64,000 bases of DNA, taken from Galaxea fascicularis. Its lineage: Eukaryota > Cnidaria > Anthozoa > Scleractinia > Euphylliidae. Below are positions 12,601-26,200 of this stretch, piece by piece. The translations under genes and the position numbers were made by a program. Positions within the stretch are counted from its first letter, which is position 1. Every line of letters begins with the position of its first letter. The stretch is taken from NCBI GenBank assembly GCA_948470475.1, contig OX419338.1:15476715-15540714 (forward strand). Direction: 5' to 3'. The notes beneath the pieces are model-generated. The model worked only from the letters and a program-made list of their open reading frames with translations, made no database searches and was not told where the DNA came from.

Positions 12601-15600
12601 TATATAGTATGCCTTTGTTCACCACAGTATTCTAAAAGTTACACTGTTTTAATATATTTCCTCAACCTGCATTTAAAACATTAGACAAAATTGAATGCGT
12701 GCATGAACATTAACAATCCAACATTTGCAACACGCGATTTTGAAATTAAAGTGTGAAACACTGAAAATCAATTGATAAAACATCTGAAGTTCCACGATAT
12801 CACACTACTGTCACCTGAAATAGCTAAACTAAGACCGCTTCACGTGAACTGTTTGTCAGTTGATGGGTTACCTATGTTGCCCATGTTAAGATAACCATCG
12901 TTGGATAAAGGTACAACCAAACATTTCGTTACCATTTAAAAAATATTTTTATATTAAAGTGGCTAAATTAATGCCTTTAAAGCTGAACCAAGAACCCGAA
13001 CCCGAAAATCGACGCAGGGAAATGTGCCGTAAAAAAGTCTGCATGTTTTTGTCTGCTTGAGTTTTTTTTTCGAACAAGCTGCGTCCAAAATTTCCAGCCT
13101 TGTTTACCCATGACATAGGCAGTGGACTGTGACTGCAGGGATATACATGATACATCGTCTGTGACTCGCTGAAAGATTTAACAGGAAAAAGTTTCATTTC
13201 CATGACAACGTTTAAAAATTGATTAACATCGCAAAGCTTGTAATTTTGCGATATTCCAGTTTATCTTTAAGTGTAACTGTGTAAACTGAACTATGGGCAA
13301 GCACGTATGCTAGTTTGTTTGCACTATTCACCATTTCATCAATAGAACAATTTTTCTACACCATACGCCCTCTAAATACTAAACCAAACTTGGAACTAGG
13401 TCTGTAGGAAAGATATCTCAGATACTTCAGTCTAGATGAAACGATCTTTTGGTGGTCCTTTGACGTTCAATTTTTAACTTCTTTTTGCAAGTGCATCTCT
13501 TCGTAGCGGAATGTTTCAAAAAATGCAGAAGAACTATCCGCCGGAAAAAGCCGGTATACGCAGTCCAAAGAAGGAGTGATAACTGAACGATAAGGGCAAT
13601 CAGTTAATGAAAGATCTACATTAAGATGATGGCCACTTTTGCCATTTTTCTACAAAAATCTTCCGACACATCATTAATTGTTTTAGGCCTGTAACTAAAC
13701 ACACCTTTTTTTACCAAAGCCGTGGTAAACGGCAGGAAGATAAAAATGTGGTAGCGATAGACGCAAAAAGACAACAAAAAACTGCCATTTCCGTGGGCGG
13801 ATTGATCTTTAATTAAACCGCGATCTGGAACCGGTGATACAGGAACACCAGTTATCTCAAAGAATGCTTAAAATGCTGTTTATAAAAAAAATTAAGTTAC
13901 TCTCAGAGGTGAGAATTAGTGTTTGTAAGTAGTAGAATATTAAAACTTATTTAAGCGCTGAAATATAAAAAGACGACAAAACTGCTTAATTGGACCGCGT
14001 ATATATGGTCAAGTCTCACATAAGACATTGAATTAAATAAGTGGAACAGGCCCGAAAAGAAGGGCAAACCTTTTTTCCAACCAACCATCACTACTGGTGA
14101 AACACTAGACACTGCTTTCGAGAAGTGTACCAAGGGATGGTGTACCATGGGATGATTTACAGTATTTCACCGGTGAACCCCAAAACCTTTGAATATTACT
14201 TCAATATACTGAATTTACCCAAGCTTGGTATTCAGGTGATGGCCCGATTTTCATACACGTCTTGCATCTTAAATGATTGAGGCTGAACCTTAAAAATGCT
14301 CCACACTTGTATACAAGAATTAAAACCACGCGGTTGAAAAAGACGCCGCCTTCAGTCACAACATACATTTCAGCCTAGATCAACGTTCGCTTTCCACAGT
14401 GTCGTCTTATCAATACCGGTTACGTTTTTCTCCACCTGCAAAAATTATCATCGAATAAACTAAAGCCGCAAACGTTTATAGGGGTCAGCCTTACAGGGCA
14501 AGGTAAGAGTTATGGTTAGTATTTAATGAACTGTCCACGCCTATTTAGAGCCATTATCCCACCGTGGCAACATTAAGAGATTGCATGCCATTGTGATAGT
14601 TGCAGTGAACACTTCGATCGAAGAAAAAATTACGTTTGCAGGCCCTCTGCCAGAACGATATTTTACCCTAAACTTGATAAATGAATGTATTTATAGATAA
14701 ATTTGACAGTTGGAAAAGAATAGAAGATAGCCACGGTATGTGCCAAAGATCCGCTATCTGTTTAGATTATCATGAAGTGTTGTTTACAATAATCGTTTAG
14801 AATTAAGGACCCAGACAGAGGGACAGGGAGAAACGAGGAGAGAAATACACGCAATTAAAAATAATACAGAAAGGAATGTTTACGATTACATTCTTCAGGA
14901 AACGATAAAAGCAAACGAAATTTAACAGGCGTTAATCATGTTTAGGTCTAACAGTATTGCAGCATCGACTGATGATTTGCAAACATGTACCTTTAAGAGA
15001 GATAGTAACTACTGACATTTATCACAGTTTCATGACATCTAAACTCAAACATAATCAATAAATGAATAAGCTTACAGGTTCGCAACCTGCGACAAAATTT
15101 ACTCAGACAAAAAATAAAACAAAACTGAAGACAAAAAAAATGTGACCACGATATACATCTAAAACGAAAAAAAATTGCGTTTCCTTTGGGCGGCTTTATC
15201 TCTACCCCATATTTAACTTTGTATAATGCCAGCGCGATAAAGACTCCTTATCTCGCGCGAATTAGTAAAATTTTCTTTGTACAAACAGCTTAATATAGCC
15301 GCTTTCGGTGAGTATTATGAAAGCAAATATATTCAAAGAAATCATCACTTTACATATCCAGTAATCTGATCAAACTTTTAATCAAGCGGATACTGAGGAA
15401 AATACATAAACAAACAACAACTAGAGACGAGGCCTATCTAGTGATGTTATCATAAACAAAGAAGTGCACTTTCCCCCAGGCGGCGGCTTCATTTTTACTC
15501 CGGCGATATCTTGTAGCCTTGCAGAACGCAAACCAGAAGAAAGAGCCGCTGTTATCTGCATCTATAGGGTTAATTACTATAAGGTATAGTTTACAATAAT

Positions 15601-18600
15601 CGTTTATTTTATCTATCAGAGGTCAATAGAGTGTGAAACCTTGAAAAGAAAACCAGAGCAATTCAAGTGTTCCTCATAATTGTAAGTTAGACCAACTGTG
15701 TCACAATATGTCGATTTAACGAACAGTTCAGGTCTGGGAGAAAAAGAAACTGTTCAATTTGATGCAGTTAGACTGTACTGTTGCTATGGAAGAAGAAATG
15801 TATTCCAAATATCGAAACCAAACTTCTAGTGAAAGCTAACAAGCTAACACGGAAATAGTCACTCCTACCCCGAACCAAAAACAGAATACACTTTTGTTAA
15901 AAATACGCACGTTCATCCAAGAATCAGTGCATCGCTTCCAAGCTTCCTTTGACGAACAAACTTCTTATTTCTCCAGTTACATTTGTAGGTTAACATTTTT
16001 TTCATAGAATGATACACAGCTACAAACGATGAGTTTCGGTACAATTCGTCCCAACGGAGAAAGAAAACTGAGAACGGGAGAATGGTTATTAAAGGGATGC
16101 TCTTCAGAGCTTCTTTGAGTGAAGGAATTAACTAAATGTTCAAGATAATGAAGATCCATCACTGTTCTCTATTAAAGAGTGATACCATTGGATAAAAAAA
16201 AAACGTCGAGAGAGGTAACGGCTCACTGACGAGGATTACAAGTGTTGTTTCTCACGGCACCAAAGATCTTCAGTTACCCATTCGCCAGGAAAAAGAAGAG
16301 CTGTTGGTTTCTTTGGTAGCCTTATCTTCACCTCCATATTTATCTCGAATTGCGGCCTAGTTTCCTTGAGTGGTTTGCGATAAAATGACTCTGTTTGCAA
16401 TAACAGTTTAACATAAGTTTAGAACGTATCAAGGAAAACCAATCAAGCCTTGGTTGAGACTCAGAGGCAAAATAAGTAGTCCTACATGTACCATGTGTCA
16501 GTTTTAAGTCTTCAGTAGTTCGGATCTAAAAAGAAACAGATTTCTGGTTATGAGCCTAATTTACAGCTAGTGTTAACGAGCTGAATGCTCCACATATGCA
16601 CAAGAAACGGTCCTTCGAAGTATTTTGATTGAACTATCGGCTTTTAAACGTCGTTCTTGGGCCTTTCTCGACTTGATTATCTTAACGTGCATGTGGCATA
16701 TGTGCAGTCCTTTTGTTGTGTGGATTGACATTGACTCGAATTTACACAGAAAGATAATAGCGAGGAACAGATTTTTCGTGATTGTTGATGGCCGTGTCCA
16801 TGGCAGCATAAGTACATAATTGAGATTACGGTAGTTCTCAATTTTCTGTCATTTAGTAAAAAGCATAAATGTATATATCATTGTTTTGCTTTGCCTTGTG
16901 TATTTACGTTACGTCATTCAGTTCAACCAAACATTAAAAAATTGTCTACTATTTTTTTAGATAACACTACAGGACTGATGAAATCCTATAAATATCAGGA
17001 TAACCATGCAAAAATTACTCCATGTAAAATGAAGAACCTAGTATACAATCAAACTTCAATCTTCAATTAAATCTGGCCACCGAGACAAGGTCCATACTGT
17101 CGAAGTGGAGTAGTTATAAGTGAGACGTCCGGATCTCACTCAACGACGTTACTGTGGAAAGATCTTTATGCTGAATGTGTCGGGGTTCAAATGTTTCAGT
17201 TCAAGTGCTGGAGACAGATACCGAAATAAACAGTTCTGGACGCTTTTTTCCTTCGGTTTCCCAAAGTTTTCGATAATGTTGTAATTTAACTCAATTCTCA
17301 GCTGTGTGGCGCAAGCATCAGCAAGTGCTTCTTACAATCGTAAAACTTAACTAGATTAAACTGCCCTCTCTCGTTTTAGAGCGCTTTGATTCAGTGTTCA
17401 CGCATGAATAGCCAGGCGAGAATGTACACAGCTTGTTGTCGACAATTTTAAGTACACACAAACCATAATGAATTGCTCTGTCATGCCGGGATGAAATAGA
17501 TTTTAAGGAAGACTACGATAATCCTACTAGGCCTTCATAAAGCAAGGTACAAGCTTAGTTAAATAGCATCCTGGCCCCTCCTTTTAATTTTATCCGATAA
17601 ATGTCCCAACAAAGACATTTTGGACATTCGCAGCCACACTTTCTCTTCACCCCTGCTTCTACTGTCTGTCGTCGATAACATTTTCAGGTAACCCTAAATA
17701 AACTCCCGAAAATATGAATTTCAACGGCCTGTAGCACACTTTCAAGACTGGGATAGGTTGCACTTGCAAACGTTACGTACAGCAAGGAATTCAGTGAACA
17801 GATTTTACTTACCGTGATCAGTCGCAGTTGTCCGTCTATAACACACCTTCGACCCTTCGTAGAACTAATCGTCATATGCTCACGTCCAATGTTTACATTA
17901 ATCTTTTCTCAATATAATTTGCTGTAACTCGAGAACATTAATGTTCGCTGGCAATTTGGCAACATTTGGCCTTGACGCTGGCATCAACGTAATGTGTTTT
18001 TGCAGATGAGGAATGTCAACGCACAAAACAAATGTCTATCCCAACCATTCTCTTAGAGGAACGAGAAGCAATATTACTAATAGCTAAATTAGTGTTCTGG
18101 GTCAGAAGCATTGTTAAAATAACGACTTCCACTAAAACTTCTGATCGGCTAACTGATAAGAAATGTGACATATCCCGGATATCAGCTTCAAATGGTCATA
18201 ACGTCTCTCCTTTTTGGGACACAAGCCTATGCAATATAAAATATATATATTCGCATAAAGACAAAAAATATATATAATTTATATATCTCTTAGTCGATCA
18301 TCGGTAAACATTTACTGGAATGGTTCATCAAAAAAGAATCTTTAAAAATAATGCTGATTCTCTTTAACCTTTTCCCCTTCACATTGTGAAAACATGCTGC
18401 TGTACTCGTATGAGCTCTGCACAAAGAATCAATTTCTTAATCCAGATACAGATAACTAGAAAAAAATGTTTGGAGCTTCACGTGCTGGGCATTTGAACGA
18501 TGTCACTATAACGTTAAATCCCAAAACTGCTTGCCGTAATCATGACCTAATCACAAAGGCCTGGGTTGGTATTCAAATCAGAGGTCTCTTAGCCACGTGC

Positions 18601-19254
18601 ACCCCCAGTTCTCAGTTACAGGTCGCCAAAATGCCTTAACACAATTGTTCTGTTTTGCAGCGTCACAGCACAGTTGCGCGGTTGAGTTACAAAGGATTTA
18701 GGAACTTTCCCTTCGCCCAGGGCACGCCCTTAAAGAGAAGGAAAAGATATTGGTAACAAGGTTCCCCTGGAATTAATTTCCTTTGGTGGGTGTTGTTTGC
18801 GTTTGTGACAAAGTGCATGGAGCCCTCCTTTGCTTGAATAACAAGGAACGTAGAGGATATAGAAAAGAAAAATAACAAAAATAACAAAAACCACGGCAAG
18901 ACAGTTTGAAGAAGTTGCAATAAGATTAAGATGCAACTTTGCAAGGCGTCAATTTAACTTTTATGCTGTGGCCCGTATTTTCGTCACTTTCTCAGAAAAT
19001 TGATTCAGAAAAAAATAAATGTTTGCATACATGCATGGTTTGGGGGTACGCTGTCACAAAATTAGAGCCATTTGTATGGATTTTGAGCTATGTTTCAAGG
19101 TCCATAACTTGGTCTCTGTTCAACCTAAAAGAATCAAACTTGGTCAAACGACCAACCTCAATGTTATCTTTCATGTGATAGTGTCAATTTATCGATTACT
19201 TCAAAATTTGCAACTCGCCCCAGTCCCCTTTTGAATTTTGGAACGGCCAATTGC

Positions 19255-19308
19255 CACTGCTGGAGCCCTCCTCCGCAGCGGACATGAGATGAGGAGGCGC
19301 CAGTAGTG
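19255..19308. repeat. Imperfect hairpin
   Basis: CACTGCTGGAGCCCTCCTC pairs with GAGGAGGCGCCAGTAGTG across a 17-base loop. It is GC-rich against an AT-rich background. No function is evident. Confidence 0.55.
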
Positions 19309-20051
19309 TATTTCGTTTATTGTAAATCAGTTAAAGCCACGAGAATTTTTATTCAGACCCCAGCACAGAATTTTACCTAACGACCATAGGGTTGTTATAA
19401 ACATCATCACATTGTTTCGATGTAACGGTAATGGACTGTAAATTCCTTATTTACTGTAACATGATAGAATTTCACTGTTACTCTTTCAACGAAAAGACAG
19501 GGAAAATATCAGTAAAGACTTATTTTGCATTCTCTACGTAACGTTTCTCAATTTCTCCCGTAACATGACCAAAGAAACGACGGAATTTGATCTTCACTCT
19601 TTATAACCTTACAGATTATAACTGTAAATTAGAATTCATCGGGCCATGAAGAATTATGGATTTTAGAAGCGAGGTATGAGCAAGCGAAAACACCAATTTT
19701 CCGAGAAAACTATTCGCGCGCCAGCACGCCTTTTTCCTTTTTTTGGAAGCCACGAAGTTCAACTATTTAGGTAATTGAAAGCAAAAAGAGCCTATTTTTG
19801 GTGCAACAGACCAGGACAACGAGAACATTCGTAATGGCTAGCATTAAGCTGAAGATGTAACAAACATACTCGGAAAACTGCACAACACAACACAACGAAC
19901 GTTTTATATTTGAAGGAGAAGGAATATGTGCTTTCAGCGAGCAACTCAGAACCCAAAACAAGGTCCATGTTATTTTTTTTGTCGTGAATATCACGTAAAT
20001 TTGGCTAAATATGCTTGTCTTCCCTTCAACCTCTCCCTCTTTAAGTCAGAG

Positions 20052-20057
20052 TTTATT
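20052..20057 (-). terminator. Polyadenylation signal AATAAA of STK40
   Basis: AATAAA on the minus strand, about 240 bases after the STK40 stop codon. It is the first canonical hexamer downstream in that orientation. Confidence 0.5.
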
Positions 20058-20297
20058 TTAACATACACAAAACGTGTGAAGTTTCCGATTCACGTGTAAG
20101 AAGACTCCTTAAATTTTGACAAAAAAAAAACACGACAAATTTTCCCACAAAATGCTTTGCTAGTTGGATGGATCGATTTCGAATCATGGACTTTTGGGAG
20201 GAAAACAGTTTAAGCGGAAAGCTAGTTCCATAATTCTTAAAGGTATTGACTCTAATTTTCTGTCAACCGTTGTGAATTGTCGGAGAAATGGCCTCAG

Positions 20298-23200
20298 CTA
20301 AAGCAGGTGTCGGTGAGCAAGAATCTCAGCTGCTGTCAGCGGCCGGGCATCTTCGGAGATTCGTCGTATGGGTGGCTGCAAGAGGCTTTCGCGTGTTAAC
20401 GTGACACGTGGCTCTTTGGTCGTGACTGTGTCACGCAATTTGGTTAGACGAAGTTCGAGTTCTGGAGGTCGTTGCCTCGATGAATTCTCAAATGCTCCCT
20501 TATTCCCTGTGGAGTCTTCATCGATATCAGGAACAACTTGTGCGGGTTCACTAATTGTAGTTGACAAATACCTGCCAAGAAATAGGTAAAAGTAGTAAAT
20601 TAAGCTCGTACAGGATGTTCGGTTGACTTGTGTGAGGTGGGGGAGAGAAGGGGGTGGGGGGGGAGAGGGGAGGGTGAAACTTGTACATCCAATGCAGCTG
20701 TTATTTCACTTGTCACACAACACTCTCCCCCATGCGTGAATGGACAAGGGAAACATGCGTGACCTCACAACATAACCCTACCTGACATTAGGTTCAAGGG
20801 GTCACGAAACCCATGCCATGAAGAAACCCTTACAATAACTTAACCACCCACACCTGGGAAAGGGTGAGACGCCATGGCATTCATGACACCCATACGTGAA
20901 GAGAACCTGGAAGTATCTTGAGTGAGACCTATTCTAATGCACAAATGGTGTGCTGTGTGCTACATTGCACAACAAGGCCTGAGTAAGGCTTTTGTTACTC
21001 ACCATGCTGTCATGGTGTTTCTCAAGAAATCCAGCACACCAGATGCAGTGAGTCTCTTCTGAGGGTCCAACATCAACAGCAGTCCAATCAAGGATTTGGT
21101 GTTATCTGACACGCGGCCATCACTACAAGAAATATCCAAAGGAAAAATTTGGTCACAACAAATACTCTCTCAAGGCTGTCAATCACTTAGGAAATGAGTG
21201 AAGATATGGAAAATGTAACCAAAGGTTCCAGGTACTGTGTTGTAATACGTACATACATACATACATACATTCATACATACACTTTATTTCAGCACGATAA
21301 TGGTTAAAGCTAGTGCTTCTGGGGTCATGCATATTGTCACTTAGTGGTACAGGTAGTCTGTCATTATAGGCATTATGCATCAGCTTGAACAGTTTGATCT
21401 TATAAATGTAAGCTAAGGAATGCCATTTGGCTATCTTAAGTGCATCTTCGTTAGAAGTGTCATGCCCTAAGTCATAGATTAACTTTGCGGCTCGGCCATG
21501 GAGTTTATCAATTGACCTAAATAGCTCAGGGCCGGTTGTTCGAAAGGCGATTAACGCTAATCCAAGATTAAAAATTAATCAAGGAGGTTATTTGTCTATC
21601 CTCAAACGTTGTTCAATGCTGATATTCTGCAAAAGTTTAGATTAGGGGAAGTCAATCCTGAAAAACAAAGAGCAGCGGAAACAACTTTCATCCAAAGGTG
21701 AAAAACTGCAACCAAAGTTTACGCTAATCCTGGATTATGTTAATCGGCTTTTGAACAACTGGGCCCTGAATGATAATCAATGTTATTCTATTAAAAAAAG
21801 CCAAAGCTCAAACTTAAAATATCCAGAAAAAATACATTGGCCTCTTTGGGAGTTTTGCATCTTGGTTGCTGAGGGTTTAAGACCCCAAAGGTAGTAATGC
21901 TTTATATACATGTATAAGTGAGATGCCAAAGAATCTCAGTGACTTGGGAGCATCTCATGTTTCCCAGTTACAAAAGGAAACTTGTTGGAGTGGTCTTAAC
22001 TTGCAACCAGATGGTAGACAATACACAAGTACTGTGCAGTTGGTAGCCTGTTCCAGGCTCTCAGATAGTAGAGGTGGGCGAAGAAGACTGAGCGAGCAAA
22101 AAAATTCAGCAGGGACTGCCCCTCCATTTTTCACCTCGCTCTGCTGGTACTATCGCGCCCCGTTTACAATCTGAACACCTGGAACAGGCTATGCAGTTGG
22201 AATATTGTCCACCTTCAGTATGCAAATTACCTTCAAATGTGTTACAGATGTTCAAACTTAGGAGTGCCATGTAACGTAATGGTTGAAATGCAAAAAAAAC
22301 AGGTGAGAAAGAGGTGAGCCCTCCTACAGGTTCACCTCAGCAACATTGTACAAAACTGCATGTTTTTATGGCTTGATAAAGGTACCAGAATAGGAGGCTT
22401 TAACTACACAACATATGGTCAATGAACTGGTTTTCAGAGGTGTTTCATGGAGACATACTTTGGCAGCAGAAACTCTGCAGTTTTGATTTTCCTGAACAGT
22501 TCATGAGGTATGCTGTCATAGAATGGAAATTGACCATACAACATGGTGTACAGCACAACACCAAGGGCCCACATGTCACTGGCCTTCCCTGAATATGGAG
22601 CTCCTGCAGAAACAAACAAAAATTATAAGTTAGGAGATTGACCACATACACTATCTTGTTATAAGTACAATAGCTGACCATTTCCCACACCTGAATCTTT
22701 TCCTCAAACGGCCAAGTAATGAGCCTCAAATAGGACCAGCACCTAAACTGCACAGTTGTACTTTACCAATCAAAGAAATATAAGGATTTGTATGGAGAAA
22801 GCAGTTTTTCTCAAAATTCAAAAATTAAATATTTAGGTGGTGTTCGGTTCCTCTCCTTTTCCCCCTTGATTGATGAGAGGGAAAAGAAGAGGAACCAAAA
22901 ACCAGCTAAATCTTAATTGACCTGGAAAACATACCAGAGACAAAGAAACACAAGACTGAAGCAAGGTAAGCTATTTTTTTATTTTAAATCCTACATATTT
23001 TCTTGAATTTGGAGAAAAAACCATTTTCTCCATACAAATCCTTATATTTCTACTCTTGCATAATATGGTACAGTACAGATATTCATATATATATTCATAT
23101 ATATATATATTGGGCTACCTGTGGAGTCAGAGGCTAGATTGATTGCTTCTGTACACTTGTTTGTAGTAACCTTTCTGAGCATCAAAAAAATTCTATGGTA

Positions 23201-26200
23201 GGATCGTATATACAGCAGTTATTGGGCAGAACTTTTTTTTAAAAAAAGACTTGAAGAAAAAAAGGGCTTGTATATAAGGAAGCATGACAGAGGGAATAGC
23301 AAGTTATAAATCAAGGAATTCATCAACCTCTAGATCAAAGAGGAGACTAGCCCATCATTATAACTAAAGAATCTTGCCCACTCTTGTTGACTTTTAATAT
23401 TAATTAACCAGTAATTTATTTACAAGAACTTTATGGAACTTGTCTCTGTAGTTGCTGGCTAAAATAACTATAACTGGCTGCTGATAACTTATGACAGCCC
23501 TACTCAAAGGCCAAGAAACTATAGATACTACTCTATCTGCGAGAGTTTGAAATTGGTGTTTGAGAACATGCTGTCATGGGAAGTCTTAATTGATTGATAC
23601 ACCTGTATATTACCGTTTCAAAGTAAACGAATGTTTAAAAAGAGGAAGAACTCACCACTCAAGACATCAGGACTGATATATGCTGGACTTCCTCTTTGGT
23701 CTTTCAATAAATCATTGTCTCTTATAAGGTGCTTCCCCAAGCAAAAATTGGTAATGGTTATTCTTTTGGTCCTGAAAAAAAGGTTAAATTTGGCACTTGT
23801 ATTAAAAAAAAATTCAAATTTTCAACCTCACAGATTTGATTTCCTACATTCTGGGGAAAAGTAGCCAGCACAAAGTGGTCTGACAGATGGCAGAAATGCG
23901 CTGGCTACTGGCTCCTAATGCCAACCCTATTTTATATCACATAAACTTGAAAAAATAAACAAACGAACAAAACAAAATGAAAGTTAATTATGTCTGCAGT
24001 CAAAGCTATTGACAATACACGATACCTCCATTACCTTCTATTCAGTACAATGTTTCCAAGTTTTAAGTCTCTGTGAACAATGTTCCTCTAAAACGGAAAA
24101 AAATAAAAAAAAGATCTAAATCTCAGAAGTATAAACCCCCGCAACTATGCAAAAAAACAAAAAAAACCTGAGAGCTACCCCAGGGCATACATGTAGATAG
24201 TAAAGGGGGTTAACTGCTGATTAAAAATATTACTGATTCCACCCACTCCCATCAGACTATCATGAATAATTAATGAAGCCATCAAGCATCATCCTTGTTA
24301 TGCAAATTAGTGTGTCTACAGATTTCCAAATTATGTGATAATTTTAAGCCAGAAACCTAATCCTGGTTTGTTCACTTGAGAAAATCATCAATGAATAACT
24401 GAAGCATGGGACTTTAGTTAAAACTGATACTGCTAAAATCTCATGGGAGTTGAATGATTCCCATTCAGGTCTGGCTGAGAGGTGGCTGGTGAATTTCAAA
24501 TGCAGACAAATGTACCCTTAAAAAACACAGAAAACTTCCTGCTTTAAGGTTAAACAGGAAAAAGTGATACCCCACATTGTTTCATATTAACAGGCCTGAT
24601 GCCTATCTTTTCACGCAAACACATCAAAATCAGTCTACACTTTACCTTCAAGAAAAGGGCAAAATCTATACTCATGGGGTTGTACATTTACCGAAATGCC
24701 TTAATTTTGACCCTCCATTATGAAAGACAAACAAAGGCTTATGCATGCCCACTCAACCATTCTAAATTCCTAGCATGTCAGGTGCCCCCATGCAAGGACC
24801 CTAGCCTATCAGATGGGTGTCAAGGATTACAGTATTAAAGTCAGTTGATTCATCAGTTAACGAGCTTTAAACCATTAATTGACCTGTCAATTTTATCAGC
24901 TGTGGAATTTTCCATTCAAAGATTCACCTAGACATCCTCATGTGACTTTCACTGGTTGAAGAAATACATCAGCTCGTTCAACCAGACAACAATTGAGTAA
25001 TCAGATTTTCAAGTGACGGGGTTAGAGAACATTTAATGCAAATGAAAGGTTAAGAAAGCTTCCTCAATGTAAATAGATTCAATACAACCCACGTCTTTGA
25101 ACCACAGGAACACAATCAGCCTTAACGATGCTTTGCCGTAACGTGGGAGTAAACTTGTTTCAAGGAAACTCGCACAGATTTCCTAGTTTCAAGTACGTGA
25201 TTAACGTATATCGCGTGCCCACGCAAGTGAATTTTCAGACAAAATTCTAAGTACTAAGGAAGGTCTTTGACACTTCGTCGTCATCCGTTGTAAACAAAGG
25301 AACTAGTATAGAAGATATCCTTTTCGACTGGCTTTAAGAGGAAATTCCCTGAGTAAAAAAAATTATTTAAATCTTCAAAACTGACAACCCACGCGATCGA
25401 AAGGATTATTTGTTTGAAATTACAAGTGCAGTGGGGACGAGAAGTGCGAAGATCTAAAATCTTCAACTCAATAATCCGAAATCTTTAACTTTGATAGCGA
25501 ATTGGGGAAAGAGTCGTCTCAAAGAAGCTTCAAAGGCGAATCAACCTTGTGAACTTGAGACCACCCAGAAACCAATGACAATCCGAGTTATTTCAGTATA
25601 AGAAATTTCACAAGAGTAAACCATTGAGTTTTCAATAATTACTGTAAACACGACCACAAACCCAAATTTGTCCGATGTTTTGTACCTTTTAAGGCCTTAC
25701 CTTGTGCAAGCACTCTACCACTCTAACGATGTCGTGAAATATTATAATTGTCTCTCTTTCGGACAAGCGCTTCTCCCTTATCACGTAATGTTGGAGGTTA
25801 ATCAAATCTGCAGTATCCGTACTAAAGTCGTGTGCGCAAAGACAATCCAAAACTAAACAAAGGCGATGTCGAATACGATACTGTCTTGAAACAGCACTTT
25901 GTTGAGAGCGGTGAATTGCTGCTGCAGTATTAGAGTCTTTATCGGGTGGAATTTCTTCGTAGTATTCGTCTTTAAAAAGTCCGTGATGGTGTACAACGCC
26001 ATCTTGATCGTGCAAGAGAGAGAGAAGCGAATACTCGGTGTGTAAGAGCATCTTCCCTTGTTTATCGTCTTGGCTCTCACGACCCGGATCCGCTAAGGTG
26101 AGGATTTTGATCGAATAAAAGTCATCTGTACCGTCTTTTTTGGCTAAACACTGAACGATGCTTCGTACAGGTGAATTGCCTAATCTCGGTCCGAGTAAAT

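Larger units (their letters stand above)
8065..20297. other. Gene-poor 12-kb stretch
   Basis: No conserved coding exon is recognised on either strand. It contains AT-rich tracts (8750-8800), a short inverted repeat around GTTGGATATGAG (about 9570-9610), an imperfect hairpin (19255-19308) and degenerate direct similarities between 13.7 and 16.5 kb. Some frames have hydrophobic starts (for example minus 16809-16573 and minus 18944-18687) that could be signal-peptide exons, but no phase-matched partner exon was found. It may be a large upstream intron or intergenic DNA. Confidence 0.55.

Noticed and set aside
16573..16809. Signal-peptide-like minus-strand frame as exon 1 of the SUEL lectin gene
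   Set aside because: The only nearby donor-like site leaves no leftover base, but the lectin exon at 3336 needs one, so the phases do not match.
18687..18944. Strongly hydrophobic minus-strand frame resembling a leader peptide
   Set aside because: It lacks an in-frame ATG, and two overlapping frames look equally hydrophobic because of T-rich sequence.
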